This document shows, in pieces, positions 1-8,611 of a stretch of 64,000 bases of DNA. The notes beneath the pieces are model-generated. The model saw nothing but the letters and a program-made list of their open reading frames with translations, did no database searches and was not told the DNA's origin. The DNA comes from an uncultured Porphyromonadaceae bacterium (GTDB lineage: Bacteria; Bacteroidota; Bacteroidia; Bacteroidales; Muribaculaceae), in assembly GCA_947175425.1 (NCBI GenBank), contig CAMWMR010000008.1:1-64000 (forward strand), read 5' to 3'. Each line of letters opens with the position of its first letter. Positions within the stretch are counted from its first letter, which is position 1. The translations under genes were made by a program, and so were the position numbers.

Positions 1-150
1 GAGGCTCTTATCAACACCGCCTTCGGTATCGCAACCGGTGCTTTCGCTGTAATCTTCTACAACTTCTACACCAACAAAATCGATAACCTCACCTACGCTA
101 TCGACGAAATCGGTTTCTCCATCGTGCAGACTTTTGCAGCAACTCACTAA
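1..150 (+). CDS. exbB: ExbB/TolQ-family proton channel, C-terminal fragment
   Basis: Only the last 49 codons lie in the window; the frame is open from base 1 to a TAA at 148-150. The residues (ending ..SIVQTFAATH) include a hydrophobic stretch rich in Gly and Ala followed by FYNFYTNKID, as in the last transmembrane helix and cytoplasmic tail of MotA/TolQ/ExbB proteins. Two ExbD genes and a TonB gene follow on the same strand, the usual Bacteroidetes order, which makes the ExbB call firm despite the short piece. In the family, ExbB forms the inner-membrane pentamer that couples proton flow to TonB. Confidence 0.8.
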   Translation, partial: EALINTAFGIATGAFAVIFYNFYTNKIDNLTYAIDEIGFSIVQTFAATH

Positions 151-190
151 TCCCTGTTATCCACTTTAAATCCAACAAAGACAGGTTAAT

Positions 191-1003
191 ATGGGAAAAG
201 TAAAAATCAAAAAGAAAAGTACTCTCATCGACATGACGGCGATGAGTGACGTGACTGTTCTTTTGCTTACTTTCTTCATGTTGACGTCTACCTTCCTTCA
301 GAAGGAACCCACTATTGTTTACACTCCTTCATCCGTTTCGGAAGAAAAAGTGCCTATGAACAATCTCGTGACAGTTCTCGTTTCCTCCGCCGACAAATCC
401 GGCAAACTCGAGGACCCCACTCTGGCCGAAGGTAAACTCTTCATCTCGTTCACCGGTGACGCCGACTCCACTCTGTCCAGCGAAAAAATTCGCGGCATGA
501 TGCTTGACGAAGCAATATCGGTTTACAACGACCAGCACAAGAACAACCGCATTACTCTCAACGAGTCGCAGAAGGCTGCTTTCCGTTCCACCAACATGAT
601 TGGCGTGCCGTTTGCAGCTCTTCCCGAGGTTCTTTCAATGTCCGTTACCGAACGCGACAAATTCCTCGGCGACATGACAAACCCCAACGTTGGTATACCT
701 ATCAACGACAACAAAGACCGCGACGGTCGCCTCAACGACTTCCAGATATGGCTCAAAGCTATTTATAATGTAGCCCAGCGTATCAACAACGAACAAGGCG
801 AAGGCAAAAGCGCGGAAGAGAAAGCAATGCTGTCCAACCTCTACACCGCTCTCATGCGTAAAGGACAAGGTATTGCTATCAAGGCTGACAAGGACACTCC
901 CTTCACAACCGTGCAGCTTGTGTTCGACAACCTTCAGACTATGAAGCTTAACAAATTCAGCCTCATGACTGCTCTTAAATCAGAAAATGAACCCACTAAT
1001 TAA
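191..1003 (+). CDS. exbD: ExbD/TolR-family biopolymer transport protein (first copy)
   Basis: A 270-residue protein with a short basic N-terminus, one transmembrane helix at about residues 19-38, and a periplasmic domain. The helix carries the motif MSDVTVLLLTFFML, where the Asp matches the proton-carrying Asp of ExbD/TolR. It is roughly twice the length of E. coli ExbD because the periplasmic part is enlarged, which is common in Bacteroidetes. It starts 40 bp after exbB and ends 12 bp before a second ExbD, so the four genes look like one operon. Its likely role is to work with ExbB to energise TonB-dependent outer-membrane transport. Confidence 0.9.
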   Translation: MGKVKIKKKSTLIDMTAMSDVTVLLLTFFMLTSTFLQKEPTIVYTPSSVSEEKVPMNNLVTVLVSSADKSGKLEDPTLAEGKLFISFTGDADSTLSSEKIRGMMLDEAISVYNDQHKNNRITLNESQKAAFRSTNMIGVPFAALPEVLSMSVTERDKFLGDMTNPNVGIPINDNKDRDGRLNDFQIWLKAIYNVAQRINNEQGEGKSAEEKAMLSNLYTALMRKGQGIAIKADKDTPFTTVQLVFDNLQTMKLNKFSLMTALKSENEPTN

Positions 1004-1015
1004 TGTAAAGTCGAT

Positions 1016-1810
1016 ATGGCACAGATAGATACATCCGGGGGCGGCGGCAAAAAGAAAAAAGGCGCCCAGAAGAAGATGGCCATCCATGTGGACTTTACAC
1101 CCATGGTGGACATGAACATGCTTCTGATTACTTTCTTCATGCTCTGTACTACTATGATTAAATCGCAGACCCTTCAGATTGTTCTCCCAACCAACGAGGA
1201 CGTGAAGAAGGAACAGCAGAGCCAGGCAAAGCAATCCGAAGCCATCACTCTCATTCTTGATACTGAGTACAACGGCGACAAACCCGCCGTGGATGCCAAT
1301 ACAGGTAAAACCGTCCACAATATCTACTACTACGAAGGTATTGCCGACACAACTTTTTCCACTCCCAACTACCTCCGCAAGGAAGAGTTCATTGGCAACC
1401 AGAACCGCGAAGCTCAGGGTATTCGTAAAATTCTCCGTGGCAAAAACATGCAGGTTATGGAGGAATACGAAAAACTCAAAACCCAGTGGAAGAACAAGGA
1501 AATCACCAAGGACGAATTCGACGCAGCTGCTAAAAAGAACGCTGCCGACTCACTCAAAACCCGTCCTGTTGTTGTGATTAAACCCGGTCCCAACACCACT
1601 TACGAGGGTCTTATCAATGCTATTGACGAAATGAACATCAACCAGATTTCACGTTATAGCATCGAGCTTCCCACTCACACCGACACCGTGCTGCTCCGTC
1701 GTTACGAGCAGGATCACGGACAGACAATTATTCGTCCCACCGTTCGCGCCAAGGCTCGCACAACTGCTGCGGCAGCTGCAACCGATGCCGAAGCATCTAC
1801 TAACTCCTAA
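1016..1810 (+). CDS. exbD: ExbD/TolR-family biopolymer transport protein (second copy)
   Basis: A 264-residue ExbD paralogue. The N-terminus is glycine- and lysine-rich (GGGGKKKKG), followed by DFTPMVDMNMLLITFFML at about residues 25-43. This is the ExbD helix with its conserved Asp, and it is closer to the classical TPMVD signature than the copy upstream. The C-terminus is an Ala/Thr-rich tail of about 25 residues. Two ExbD genes in tandem before tonB are common in Bacteroidetes; how the two share the work is not evident from sequence. It lies 12 bp after the first exbD and 11 bp before tonB. Confidence 0.9.
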   Translation: MAQIDTSGGGGKKKKGAQKKMAIHVDFTPMVDMNMLLITFFMLCTTMIKSQTLQIVLPTNEDVKKEQQSQAKQSEAITLILDTEYNGDKPAVDANTGKTVHNIYYYEGIADTTFSTPNYLRKEEFIGNQNREAQGIRKILRGKNMQVMEEYEKLKTQWKNKEITKDEFDAAAKKNAADSLKTRPVVVIKPGPNTTYEGLINAIDEMNINQISRYSIELPTHTDTVLLRRYEQDHGQTIIRPTVRAKARTTAAAAATDAEASTNS

Positions 1811-1821
1811 AAGTAACTACT

Positions 1822-2676
1822 ATGGCAAAAGACGTAGATCTTACCTCACAAGAGTGGCGCGACATTGTCTTCGAAGGCAAAAACAAGGATTTCGGAGCTT
1901 ATACCCTCCGCGCATCCTCTGCCTCGCGCCACACCAAAGCAGTCGTTTGGGTTGTTATCGGTGTTGCTCTTCTGCTCGTTCTTCTCATCCTTTCTATAAA
2001 CGGCGTTTTCTCAAAACCTGAAGAAGAAATGGTATCTACCGCTACTATTCAGGAAATCGCTACAATGGATGCTGAAGAAGAAGAAGAAATCGAAGAACCC
2101 GAAGAACAGTTCCAACTTCCTCCCGAACCCGAAGAAGTTGTAGCTCCCGAAGAAGTTGCCAACCAGCAGCGTGTTACCGACCTTCTTATTGTTGAAGACG
2201 ACAAACTTGAAGACGACAAACAAGTCAAGACTCAGGAAGAAGTTCTCAGCAACGAAGCTCAGACAGGCGCATTGGATATTACCGAAGGTACCAACGACCT
2301 TAATAAAATGACTATTAAGGAAGAAATTATCCAGGAACCCAAGGTAGTGGACGATCAGCCCATGAACATTGCAATGGTTGAACAGAAACCCGAGTTCCCC
2401 GGCGGTGAAGCTGCCATGTACAAATGGCTCGGCGACAACATCGTTTACCCCTCTGCAGCATCCGAAGACGGTATTTCCGGCCGTGTTGTAGTAGAGTTCG
2501 TAGTTGGTAAAGATGGCTCAATCTCCAACGTTCACGTTGTTCGCTCACGCCACCCGGCTCTCGACAAGGAAGCAGTTCGAGTAATTAAGAACATGCCTAA
2601 GTGGATTCCCGGCCGTAACAACGGTCAGGCCGTGAAGGTAACTTACACACTCCCTGTTAACTTCCGTCTCCAGTAG
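1822..2676 (+). CDS. tonB: TonB energy transducer
   Basis: A 284-residue protein. The cytoplasmic N-terminus contains FEGKNKDFGAYTLR, typical of Bacteroidetes TonB. It is followed by a transmembrane helix at about residues 38-60, a long acidic and proline-containing periplasmic linker (EEEEEIEEPEEQ and further EPEE runs), and a C-terminal TonB domain at about 195-284 with FPGGEAAMYKWLGDNIVYP and the closing YTLPVNFRL. The linker is Glu-rich rather than the Pro-Lys type of E. coli. It is the last gene of the exbB-exbD-exbD-tonB cluster and is followed by a strong intrinsic terminator. It would serve the TonB-dependent receptors in this window, including the SusC protein. Confidence 0.93.
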   Translation: MAKDVDLTSQEWRDIVFEGKNKDFGAYTLRASSASRHTKAVVWVVIGVALLLVLLILSINGVFSKPEEEMVSTATIQEIATMDAEEEEEIEEPEEQFQLPPEPEEVVAPEEVANQQRVTDLLIVEDDKLEDDKQVKTQEEVLSNEAQTGALDITEGTNDLNKMTIKEEIIQEPKVVDDQPMNIAMVEQKPEFPGGEAAMYKWLGDNIVYPSAASEDGISGRVVVEFVVGKDGSISNVHVVRSRHPALDKEAVRVIKNMPKWIPGRNNGQAVKVTYTLPVNFRLQ

Positions 2677-2707
2677 AATTCGCTTTTGAATTCCATACCC
2701 TCCCCTG

Positions 2708-2736
2708 CCCGGCGAAACTTTTCGCCGGGTTTTTTT
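2708..2736 (+). terminator. Intrinsic terminator after tonB
   Basis: A perfect stem, CCCGGCGAAA paired with TTTCGCCGGG around a short loop, followed directly by a run of seven T. It sits 31 bp after the tonB stop and closes the exb-ton operon. Confidence 0.9.
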
Positions 2737-2779
2737 ATTTACATTTCCGGATTAAGACCAATACGATACTCATCCCCAT

Positions 2780-2810
2780 TTTGGTATCATGCTAATTTTT
2801 CGTAACTTTG
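2780..2810 (+). promoter_or_regulatory. Bacteroidetes sigma-70-type promoter for the receptor at 2920
   Basis: TTTG (2780-2783), a 19-bp spacer and TAACTTTG (2803-2810) match the Bacteroidetes -33/-7 consensus. It lies about 110 bp upstream of the receptor start, leaving a leader of roughly 100 nt with no recognised riboswitch. Confidence 0.7.
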
Positions 2811-2919
2811 TAGTTCCATATAAAGTAATTTCAAGGTAAATACTGCGTTAGGCTGATTTTACACAACAACAGCCTAATTCCGATTTTGCATAAAATTTAT
2901 TCCCAATCATATCAAATAG

Positions 2920-5226
2920 ATGATAAGACAACTCATTTTCATTCTGATTGCCTTTACCACCTGTTCTGCCACATTGTTTTCCAAAAACACTCACGGAACC
3001 GACGCCAATATCATAGGACACGTAATTGATGCCGAAAACGGCGACCACCTCCCCGGTTGCGCCGTAGCAATCCTCGGAACAAATCTCATAACAGTAACCG
3101 ATGCTTCCGGGCATTATGTTTTCCGCGACCTCAACCCGGGAGCATACACTCTGCAAGTGAGCTGCGTCGGATTTGAGACTACTCAACTCGAAACCGCGCT
3201 CACACAAGGACAAACCGTTGAACTCAACTTCGAAATTCAACCCGATGCATTTATGCTGGACCAGGTTGTTGTAACATCGTCAAAAAGCGAAACCCGACGC
3301 CGCGAAAGCCCCTCGCTTGTAAACGTCATAAACGGCTCGGCTCTACTACGCCTTGGAGCTTGCTCGCTTGCCGACGGTCTTGATTTCCAACCGGGTGTAC
3401 GCGTCGAGAACGACTGCCAGAATTGCGGATTCACCCAAGTACGCATTAACGGACTCGACGGCCATTATTCACAGATATTGTTAAACTCCCGCCCCGTATT
3501 TTCCGCTCTTACAGGAATATACGGCCTTGAGCAAATCCCCGCCAATATGATCGACCGCGTGGAAGTGATGCGTGGCGGAGGCTCCGCTCTTTTCGGCTCT
3601 TCGGCTGTTGGTGGTACAATCAATATCATTACAAAAGACCCCTCCTCCAATTCTGCCAACCTCTCGCATCAGCTCACGTCAATCGGCCCATCAGGTGCAT
3701 TCGACAACAACACAACTCTTAATGCTTCCGTCGTTACCGAAAACGGCAATGCAGGCCTTTTTATTTACGGACAAAGCCGATACCGCGACGGTTACGACCA
3801 TAACGATGACGGATTTACCGAAGTGCCCCAGCTCAAAACACAAACCCTCGGCGCTCGCGGATTCTTCAGAACTTCCGACATAGGTAAATTATCTGTCGAA
3901 TATCATAACACTCACGAGTACCGACGCGGAGGCGACAATCTCAAAGAAACTCCTCATCAGGCAATGATAGCCGAACAAGTCGACCACAACATACATGCCG
4001 GTGAAATAACCTACGACCTGTGGCTTCGCGACCACCGCGATCATGTCTCAGTCTTCGCTGCAAGCCAAAATACACATCGACAAAGCTATTATGGCTCCGA
4101 TATGGATCCCGATGCCTATGGCCGCACTTCCGATGTTGTTATTACGGCCGGCAGCCAGTGGACTCATCCCATGAATCACTTTCTTTTCATGCCCGCAGAA
4201 CTCGTAGCCGGATTGGAATATTCATTCAACAGGCTTCACGATGTAACCCTCGGCTACGACCACGACATAAAGCAATGTGTCCGCATCTACAGCGCTTATT
4301 TACAGAATGAATGGCGTAACGACCGCTGGGGGTTTCTCGCCGGTGCACGCATCGACAAGCACTCCATGATTAACAAGCCCATTGTTTCACCGCGTGCAAA
4401 TATTCGCTACAATCCCACCAAAGACATCAATTTCAGAGCTTCCTACTCCACCGGATTCCGCTCGCCCCAGGCTTACGACGAAGATTTTCATGTTGCCATT
4501 GTAGGCGGTGAACGCGTGGTAACCGTTCTTGCGCCAAATCTCAAACAGGAAAGTTCTCAAAGTGTAAGTCTCTCGGCCGATTTGTACCACCGCTTCGGAA
4601 ACGTACAGACAAATTTACTCATCGAAGGCTTTTTCACCGACTTGCGCGATGTCTTTGTACTGCGCCAGCTCGAGGGAACCGACGCAATGGGCAACGCCAT
4701 ACTGGAACGCTACAACGGCGACGGCGCCAGAGTAATGGGACTGAATATTGAAGCGAAAGCTTTCTTTTCAAGCCGTTTCAACACTCAGGGAGGCATAACA
4801 ATACAGCAAAGCCGCTACAAAACTCCCGAACACTGGAGCGACAATCCCGATGTACCCGCCGTTACCAAAATGTTCCGCACACCCGACGTTTACGGCTATC
4901 TTACTGCAAACTGGAATATAACCGACAAGCTGACTGCTTCTTTTAATGCCACCGGAACCGGTCCCATGACAGTGCAGCATCTCGAAGGCTCGGGAACAGA
5001 TGTCGATATGGCTGTACGCACCTCATCCTTCTTCGATGCCTCTGTGAAATTCACCTATTGCCTGCGCCTTTACAACCGTGTGGACCTTGATTTATCGGCA
5101 GGTGTAAGCAACATATTCAATTCCTACCAAAAAGATTTCGATATAGGTCCGGCTCGCGACTCAGGATACATATACGGTCCCATGCTGCCGCGTTGCATAA
5201 ATATAGGCATTGCATTAAGCATCTAA
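2920..5226 (+). CDS. TonB-dependent outer-membrane receptor
   Basis: A 768-residue outer-membrane receptor. A signal peptide covers about residues 1-21, followed by a carboxypeptidase-regulatory-like beta domain at about 30-105 (IIGHVIDAENGDHLPGCAV), a plug domain (DQVVVTSSKSETRR through GGTINIITKDP), and a 22-strand-type barrel to the C-terminus. It is shorter than SusC proteins and lacks a SusD partner, so it fits the iron, heme or cobalamin class of receptors more than glycan uptake. The plug contains NDCQNCGFTQVRINGL with a CxxC pair, a feature I associate with a Bacteroidetes subgroup of such receptors. The ligand cannot be named from sequence. It is transcribed alone from the promoter at 2780-2810. 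Confidence 0.85.
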   Translation: MIRQLIFILIAFTTCSATLFSKNTHGTDANIIGHVIDAENGDHLPGCAVAILGTNLITVTDASGHYVFRDLNPGAYTLQVSCVGFETTQLETALTQGQTVELNFEIQPDAFMLDQVVVTSSKSETRRRESPSLVNVINGSALLRLGACSLADGLDFQPGVRVENDCQNCGFTQVRINGLDGHYSQILLNSRPVFSALTGIYGLEQIPANMIDRVEVMRGGGSALFGSSAVGGTINIITKDPSSNSANLSHQLTSIGPSGAFDNNTTLNASVVTENGNAGLFIYGQSRYRDGYDHNDDGFTEVPQLKTQTLGARGFFRTSDIGKLSVEYHNTHEYRRGGDNLKETPHQAMIAEQVDHNIHAGEITYDLWLRDHRDHVSVFAASQNTHRQSYYGSDMDPDAYGRTSDVVITAGSQWTHPMNHFLFMPAELVAGLEYSFNRLHDVTLGYDHDIKQCVRIYSAYLQNEWRNDRWGFLAGARIDKHSMINKPIVSPRANIRYNPTKDINFRASYSTGFRSPQAYDEDFHVAIVGGERVVTVLAPNLKQESSQSVSLSADLYHRFGNVQTNLLIEGFFTDLRDVFVLRQLEGTDAMGNAILERYNGDGARVMGLNIEAKAFFSSRFNTQGGITIQQSRYKTPEHWSDNPDVPAVTKMFRTPDVYGYLTANWNITDKLTASFNATGTGPMTVQHLEGSGTDVDMAVRTSSFFDASVKFTYCLRLYNRVDLDLSAGVSNIFNSYQKDFDIGPARDSGYIYGPMLPRCINIGIALSI

Positions 5227-5282
5227 TCATACTTGTTTTTATAAAAATAATTAACGCACAAGTATAAATGAGAAAAATGGAT

Positions 5283-5290
5283 TAACTTTG
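5283..5290 (+). promoter_or_regulatory. -7 box upstream of the SurA-like gene
   Basis: TAACTTTG fits the TAnnTTTG -7 consensus and lies 31 bp before the start codon at 5322. No good TTTG is present at the -33 position, so the promoter may be weak or assisted. Confidence 0.5.
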
Positions 5291-5321
5291 CACTCGTGCA
5301 CTCAGTACATCCTTTTGAAAA

Positions 5322-6683
5322 ATGAAGAAAAAAACTTTACTTAGCGCTTTTGCGCTCTCGGCTTTCGCAGCTCTTTTTGCAGCTTCCGGCGATAATGTTA
5401 TCGAGGAAGTTGCATGGATGATTGGCGATGAACCTATATATAAATCCGAAATAGAACAGGCATATCTCGAACTCCAGAACGACCGCACTCCTATTAGCGG
5501 CGACCCGTACTGCGTTATTCCCGAAGATATTGCTATCGAACGTTTGTTTCTTCATCAGGCCGACCTCGATACCGTCGAAGTTCAGGAATCAATGGTGCAG
5601 ATGCAGGTCGACGCTCAAATGAACTTCCTGCTCAACAACCTCGGTTCGCGCGAAAAGATAGAACAGTACTTCCGCAAGCCCTTCCCCGAAATACGCGAAT
5701 ACTACGCCAACAACATGCGTAACAGAACCCGCGTGCAGCAGGTGAGAAACAACCTCACCAAAAACCTGAAGGTTACTCCCGGCGATGTACGTCGTTATTT
5801 CGACAAATTGCCCAAGGACAGCATTCCTTATGTACCTCTGCAAGTCGAAGTGCAGATTCTCACGCTCAATCCTCTTATTCCCCGCCAGGAAATAGATGCC
5901 GTTAAAGCCCGCTTGCGCGATTATGCCGACCGTGTTACCCGTGGCGAAAGCGACTTCGCCACTTTGGCAATTCTCTACTCCGAAGCTCCCGAAGGCATGC
6001 GCGGCGGTGAAATCGGATTCATGGGACGCGGGCAGCTGGTTCCCGAATACGCTGCCGTGGCTTTCAACCTTAACGACCCCAAAAAAGTTTCCAAAATCGT
6101 GGAAACCGAATACGGATTCCACATCATCCAGCTAATTGAAAAACGTGGCGACCGTATTAACACCCGCCACATCCTGCTTCGTCCAAAAGTATCCGATAAA
6201 GACCTTATTGACGCAACTCACCGCCTTGACTCGGTACGAGCCGATATTGTAGATAATAAAACACTCACTTTCGAAGAAGCCGTCCGACTCGTATCTCAGG
6301 ACAAAGACACCCGCATGAGCAACGGTGTTATGGTTAACAGCCAGACCGGTACTACCCTCTTCGAAATGTCGCAGCTTCCCCAGGAAGTATCCCGTGCCGT
6401 AGCCGCCCTGCAACCGGGCGAAATTTCGCAGCCTTTCATAATGCGCGACCCCAAGCGCGACCGCGAAATAGTTGCTCTCGTACGCCTCACCAACCGCGTA
6501 GACGCTCATCAGGCAAACCTCGCCGATGACTATCAGACTATCAAGGACATGTACGAGCAAGCCCGGCGCGAAGACATTATCAACAAATGGCTCAGCAAAA
6601 AAATTGCCGATACATACGTCCGTATCGAAGAAGGATGGCGCGGTTGTGAATTCCGCCACGACGGATGGCTGAAAAATAAATAA
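5322..6683 (+). CDS. Periplasmic peptidyl-prolyl isomerase, SurA-like (two parvulin domains)
   Basis: A 453-residue exported protein with a signal peptide (MKKKTLLSAFALSAFAALFA) and an N-terminal SurA-type helical segment (EEVAWMIGDEPIYKSEIEQA). Two parvulin-like domains follow. The first is at about 170-275 (ILYSEAPEGMRGGEIGFMGR, then EYGFHIIQL). The second is at about 280-390 and is more divergent (NTRHILLRP, LVSQDKDTRMSNG). In E. coli SurA escorts unfolded porins to the BAM complex, and the neighbouring OstA-like gene also suggests envelope assembly. It is followed after about 36 bp by that gene, probably in one transcript. Confidence 0.85.
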   Translation: MKKKTLLSAFALSAFAALFAASGDNVIEEVAWMIGDEPIYKSEIEQAYLELQNDRTPISGDPYCVIPEDIAIERLFLHQADLDTVEVQESMVQMQVDAQMNFLLNNLGSREKIEQYFRKPFPEIREYYANNMRNRTRVQQVRNNLTKNLKVTPGDVRRYFDKLPKDSIPYVPLQVEVQILTLNPLIPRQEIDAVKARLRDYADRVTRGESDFATLAILYSEAPEGMRGGEIGFMGRGQLVPEYAAVAFNLNDPKKVSKIVETEYGFHIIQLIEKRGDRINTRHILLRPKVSDKDLIDATHRLDSVRADIVDNKTLTFEEAVRLVSQDKDTRMSNGVMVNSQTGTTLFEMSQLPQEVSRAVAALQPGEISQPFIMRDPKRDREIVALVRLTNRVDAHQANLADDYQTIKDMYEQARREDIINKWLSKKIADTYVRIEEGWRGCEFRHDGWLKNK

Positions 6684-6719
6684 AAAGCCTCGTCACATCA
6701 ACCTCCAACGGGCTTGTAT

Positions 6720-8525
6720 ATGCTTGGCCGTCGCTCATTCTTTGTTATCGCCGCCGCAACATTGTTATCTTCAGTGATTGCGCCGGCTGCTTACAGGCGT
6801 ACTGAAGCTCCCGTTATCAAGCCGGCAATTCCAACTGCCGACCGCTCCAATCCCGACAGAGTTTTCCTTGAACAGGCCGATATTTTGCGACAGCAGCCGG
6901 CCGATTCGTTCATGACCCTGGTTGGAAATGTAATTTTCACCAAAGGTCCAATGATTATGCGGTGCGACAGCGCTCATTTCGTCGCCGAAACCGAATCAAT
7001 GGAAGCTTTCGGAAATGTAAGCATGGAACAGGGCGATACCCTCTTTGTTTATGCCGACATCCTGGATTACAACGGACCAGCCGAAATAGCAACACTATAT
7101 GCCGACCCCGGCAAAAAAGTGCGACTGATAAATCGCGATGTCACTCTCAGCACCGATATTTTTGTTTATGATATTGGAATAGACCTCGGCTATTACGAAG
7201 TTGGAGGAGAACTCACCGACCCCAACAACACACTCACCTCACTGAAAGGCGAATACGTACCGGCAACAAAAGAAGCCAATTTTTACACCGACGTGCATCT
7301 GTTCTCACGCAACGAAACAGATACCCTCAACATTTATTCCGATACTCTCTACTACAACACCAATTCACACATTGCCGAACTGCTGTCGCCAAGCCGAGTA
7401 ATAAATGCCCGGGGAACAATATATACCAATCTCGGTGTATATGATACCGACAGCAACCGAGCAACTTTGTTCAGCCGCTCAACCGTAGTCACTCAGCAAG
7501 GGCAGACTCTCACTGCCGATACAATTTTCTACGACCGCAACGCAGGTTTCGGCGAAGCCTGGGGAAACGCCGTCATGACCGACACTGTACACAAAGCACA
7601 GCTCCTTGCCGACTACACTTTCTACAACGAACTGACCGACAGCTGTTTCGCCACCGGCAAAGCATTGGTAAAAGAATACTCTTCGCCCGACACCCTTTAC
7701 GCCCACGGCCGATACATCGAAAGTTTCCGAAAACTCGACTCGGTAAACGTTCAGGCCGACACCATTCGAGGAATCAAAGCTTTTACACGAATCGACACAT
7801 CGCACGTAGCCATCATTTATCCTCGTGTGCGATTCTTCCGAAACGACATGCAGGGTATATGCGACTCTTTGCAATTCACCCAGGCCGATTCCATGCTGCG
7901 AATGTTCATAAACCCTGTCGTATGGAACGAGGATCAGCAGATTTTCGGAAAGCTTATCGAGGTAAAACTCAACGACAGCACCATAGAACGTGTCACCCTC
8001 CCCGACCAAGGCTTCACGGCTCAGCACATCGAAGGCCCTCACTACAATCAGATGAGCGGAAAAAAAATGGAAGCATTCTTTGAAAACGGGGAAATGCGAC
8101 GCCTCGAAATCGACGGAAACGTGGAAATTATAATGTATCCCGAAGAGAACGACTCAACTCTCAACAAAATAATAAACGCCGAGAGCAGTTTCCTCACGGC
8201 CTGGTTCAAAGGTCGAACAACCGAAAAAATTAAAGTCTGGCCGCAGACAACCGGCACGGCAACACCATTGTTTCTCGCAAAGAAAAGCATCTACTTCCTC
8301 CCCAAATTCAACTGGTACGAGGACATGCGCCCTTTAAGCCCCGCCGATGTCTTCATTGTTCCCGCTGCAATGGAAGATTTAATGATTGCCGCAGGCCGTC
8401 AAATTCCAATAATAAACATACGACGGCGAGCCGACGAGCGAATAATGCCAATGCCTCGCGAACAGATTGACAACGAAAAGGATATTCAAGATTTTGACAC
8501 CGATCCTGCCATCAGCCAAAACTAA
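6720..8525 (+). CDS. OstA/LptA-like LPS-transport family protein
   Basis: A 601-residue protein starting at the ATG at 6720; an in-frame TTG two codons upstream is less likely. A signal peptide covers about residues 1-24. The body repeats OstA/LptD-N-like beta strands, for example ADILRQQPADSFMTLVGNV, MRCDSAHFVAETESMEAFGN and TADTIFYDRNAGFGEAWGNA. This is the pattern of beta-jellyroll proteins that carry lipopolysaccharide across the periplasm. Bacteroidetes encode such long OstA-like proteins in addition to LptD. No barrel domain is present. The C-terminal 60 residues are charged and probably disordered. Adjacent to the SurA-like chaperone, it fits an outer-membrane biogenesis pair; the exact partner is not known. 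Confidence 0.75.
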   Translation: MLGRRSFFVIAAATLLSSVIAPAAYRRTEAPVIKPAIPTADRSNPDRVFLEQADILRQQPADSFMTLVGNVIFTKGPMIMRCDSAHFVAETESMEAFGNVSMEQGDTLFVYADILDYNGPAEIATLYADPGKKVRLINRDVTLSTDIFVYDIGIDLGYYEVGGELTDPNNTLTSLKGEYVPATKEANFYTDVHLFSRNETDTLNIYSDTLYYNTNSHIAELLSPSRVINARGTIYTNLGVYDTDSNRATLFSRSTVVTQQGQTLTADTIFYDRNAGFGEAWGNAVMTDTVHKAQLLADYTFYNELTDSCFATGKALVKEYSSPDTLYAHGRYIESFRKLDSVNVQADTIRGIKAFTRIDTSHVAIIYPRVRFFRNDMQGICDSLQFTQADSMLRMFINPVVWNEDQQIFGKLIEVKLNDSTIERVTLPDQGFTAQHIEGPHYNQMSGKKMEAFFENGEMRRLEIDGNVEIIMYPEENDSTLNKIINAESSFLTAWFKGRTTEKIKVWPQTTGTATPLFLAKKSIYFLPKFNWYEDMRPLSPADVFIVPAAMEDLMIAAGRQIPIINIRRRADERIMPMPREQIDNEKDIQDFDTDPAISQN

Positions 8526-8540
8526 TTATAGCCCCTATTG

Positions 8541-8572
8541 TTTGTCTTTTTAGCAATTACTCTGTAACTTTG
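8541..8572 (+). promoter_or_regulatory. Bacteroidetes promoter for the acyltransferase operon
   Basis: TTTG (8541-8544), a 20-bp spacer and TAACTTTG (8565-8572) match the -33/-7 consensus, about 40 bp before the start at 8612. It probably drives the genes from 8612 through 13533, which are closely spaced or overlapping. Confidence 0.75.
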
Positions 8573-8611
8573 CAGAGAATAAATCAAGCTCAAAGCTGAA
8601 AATTCTTTGAC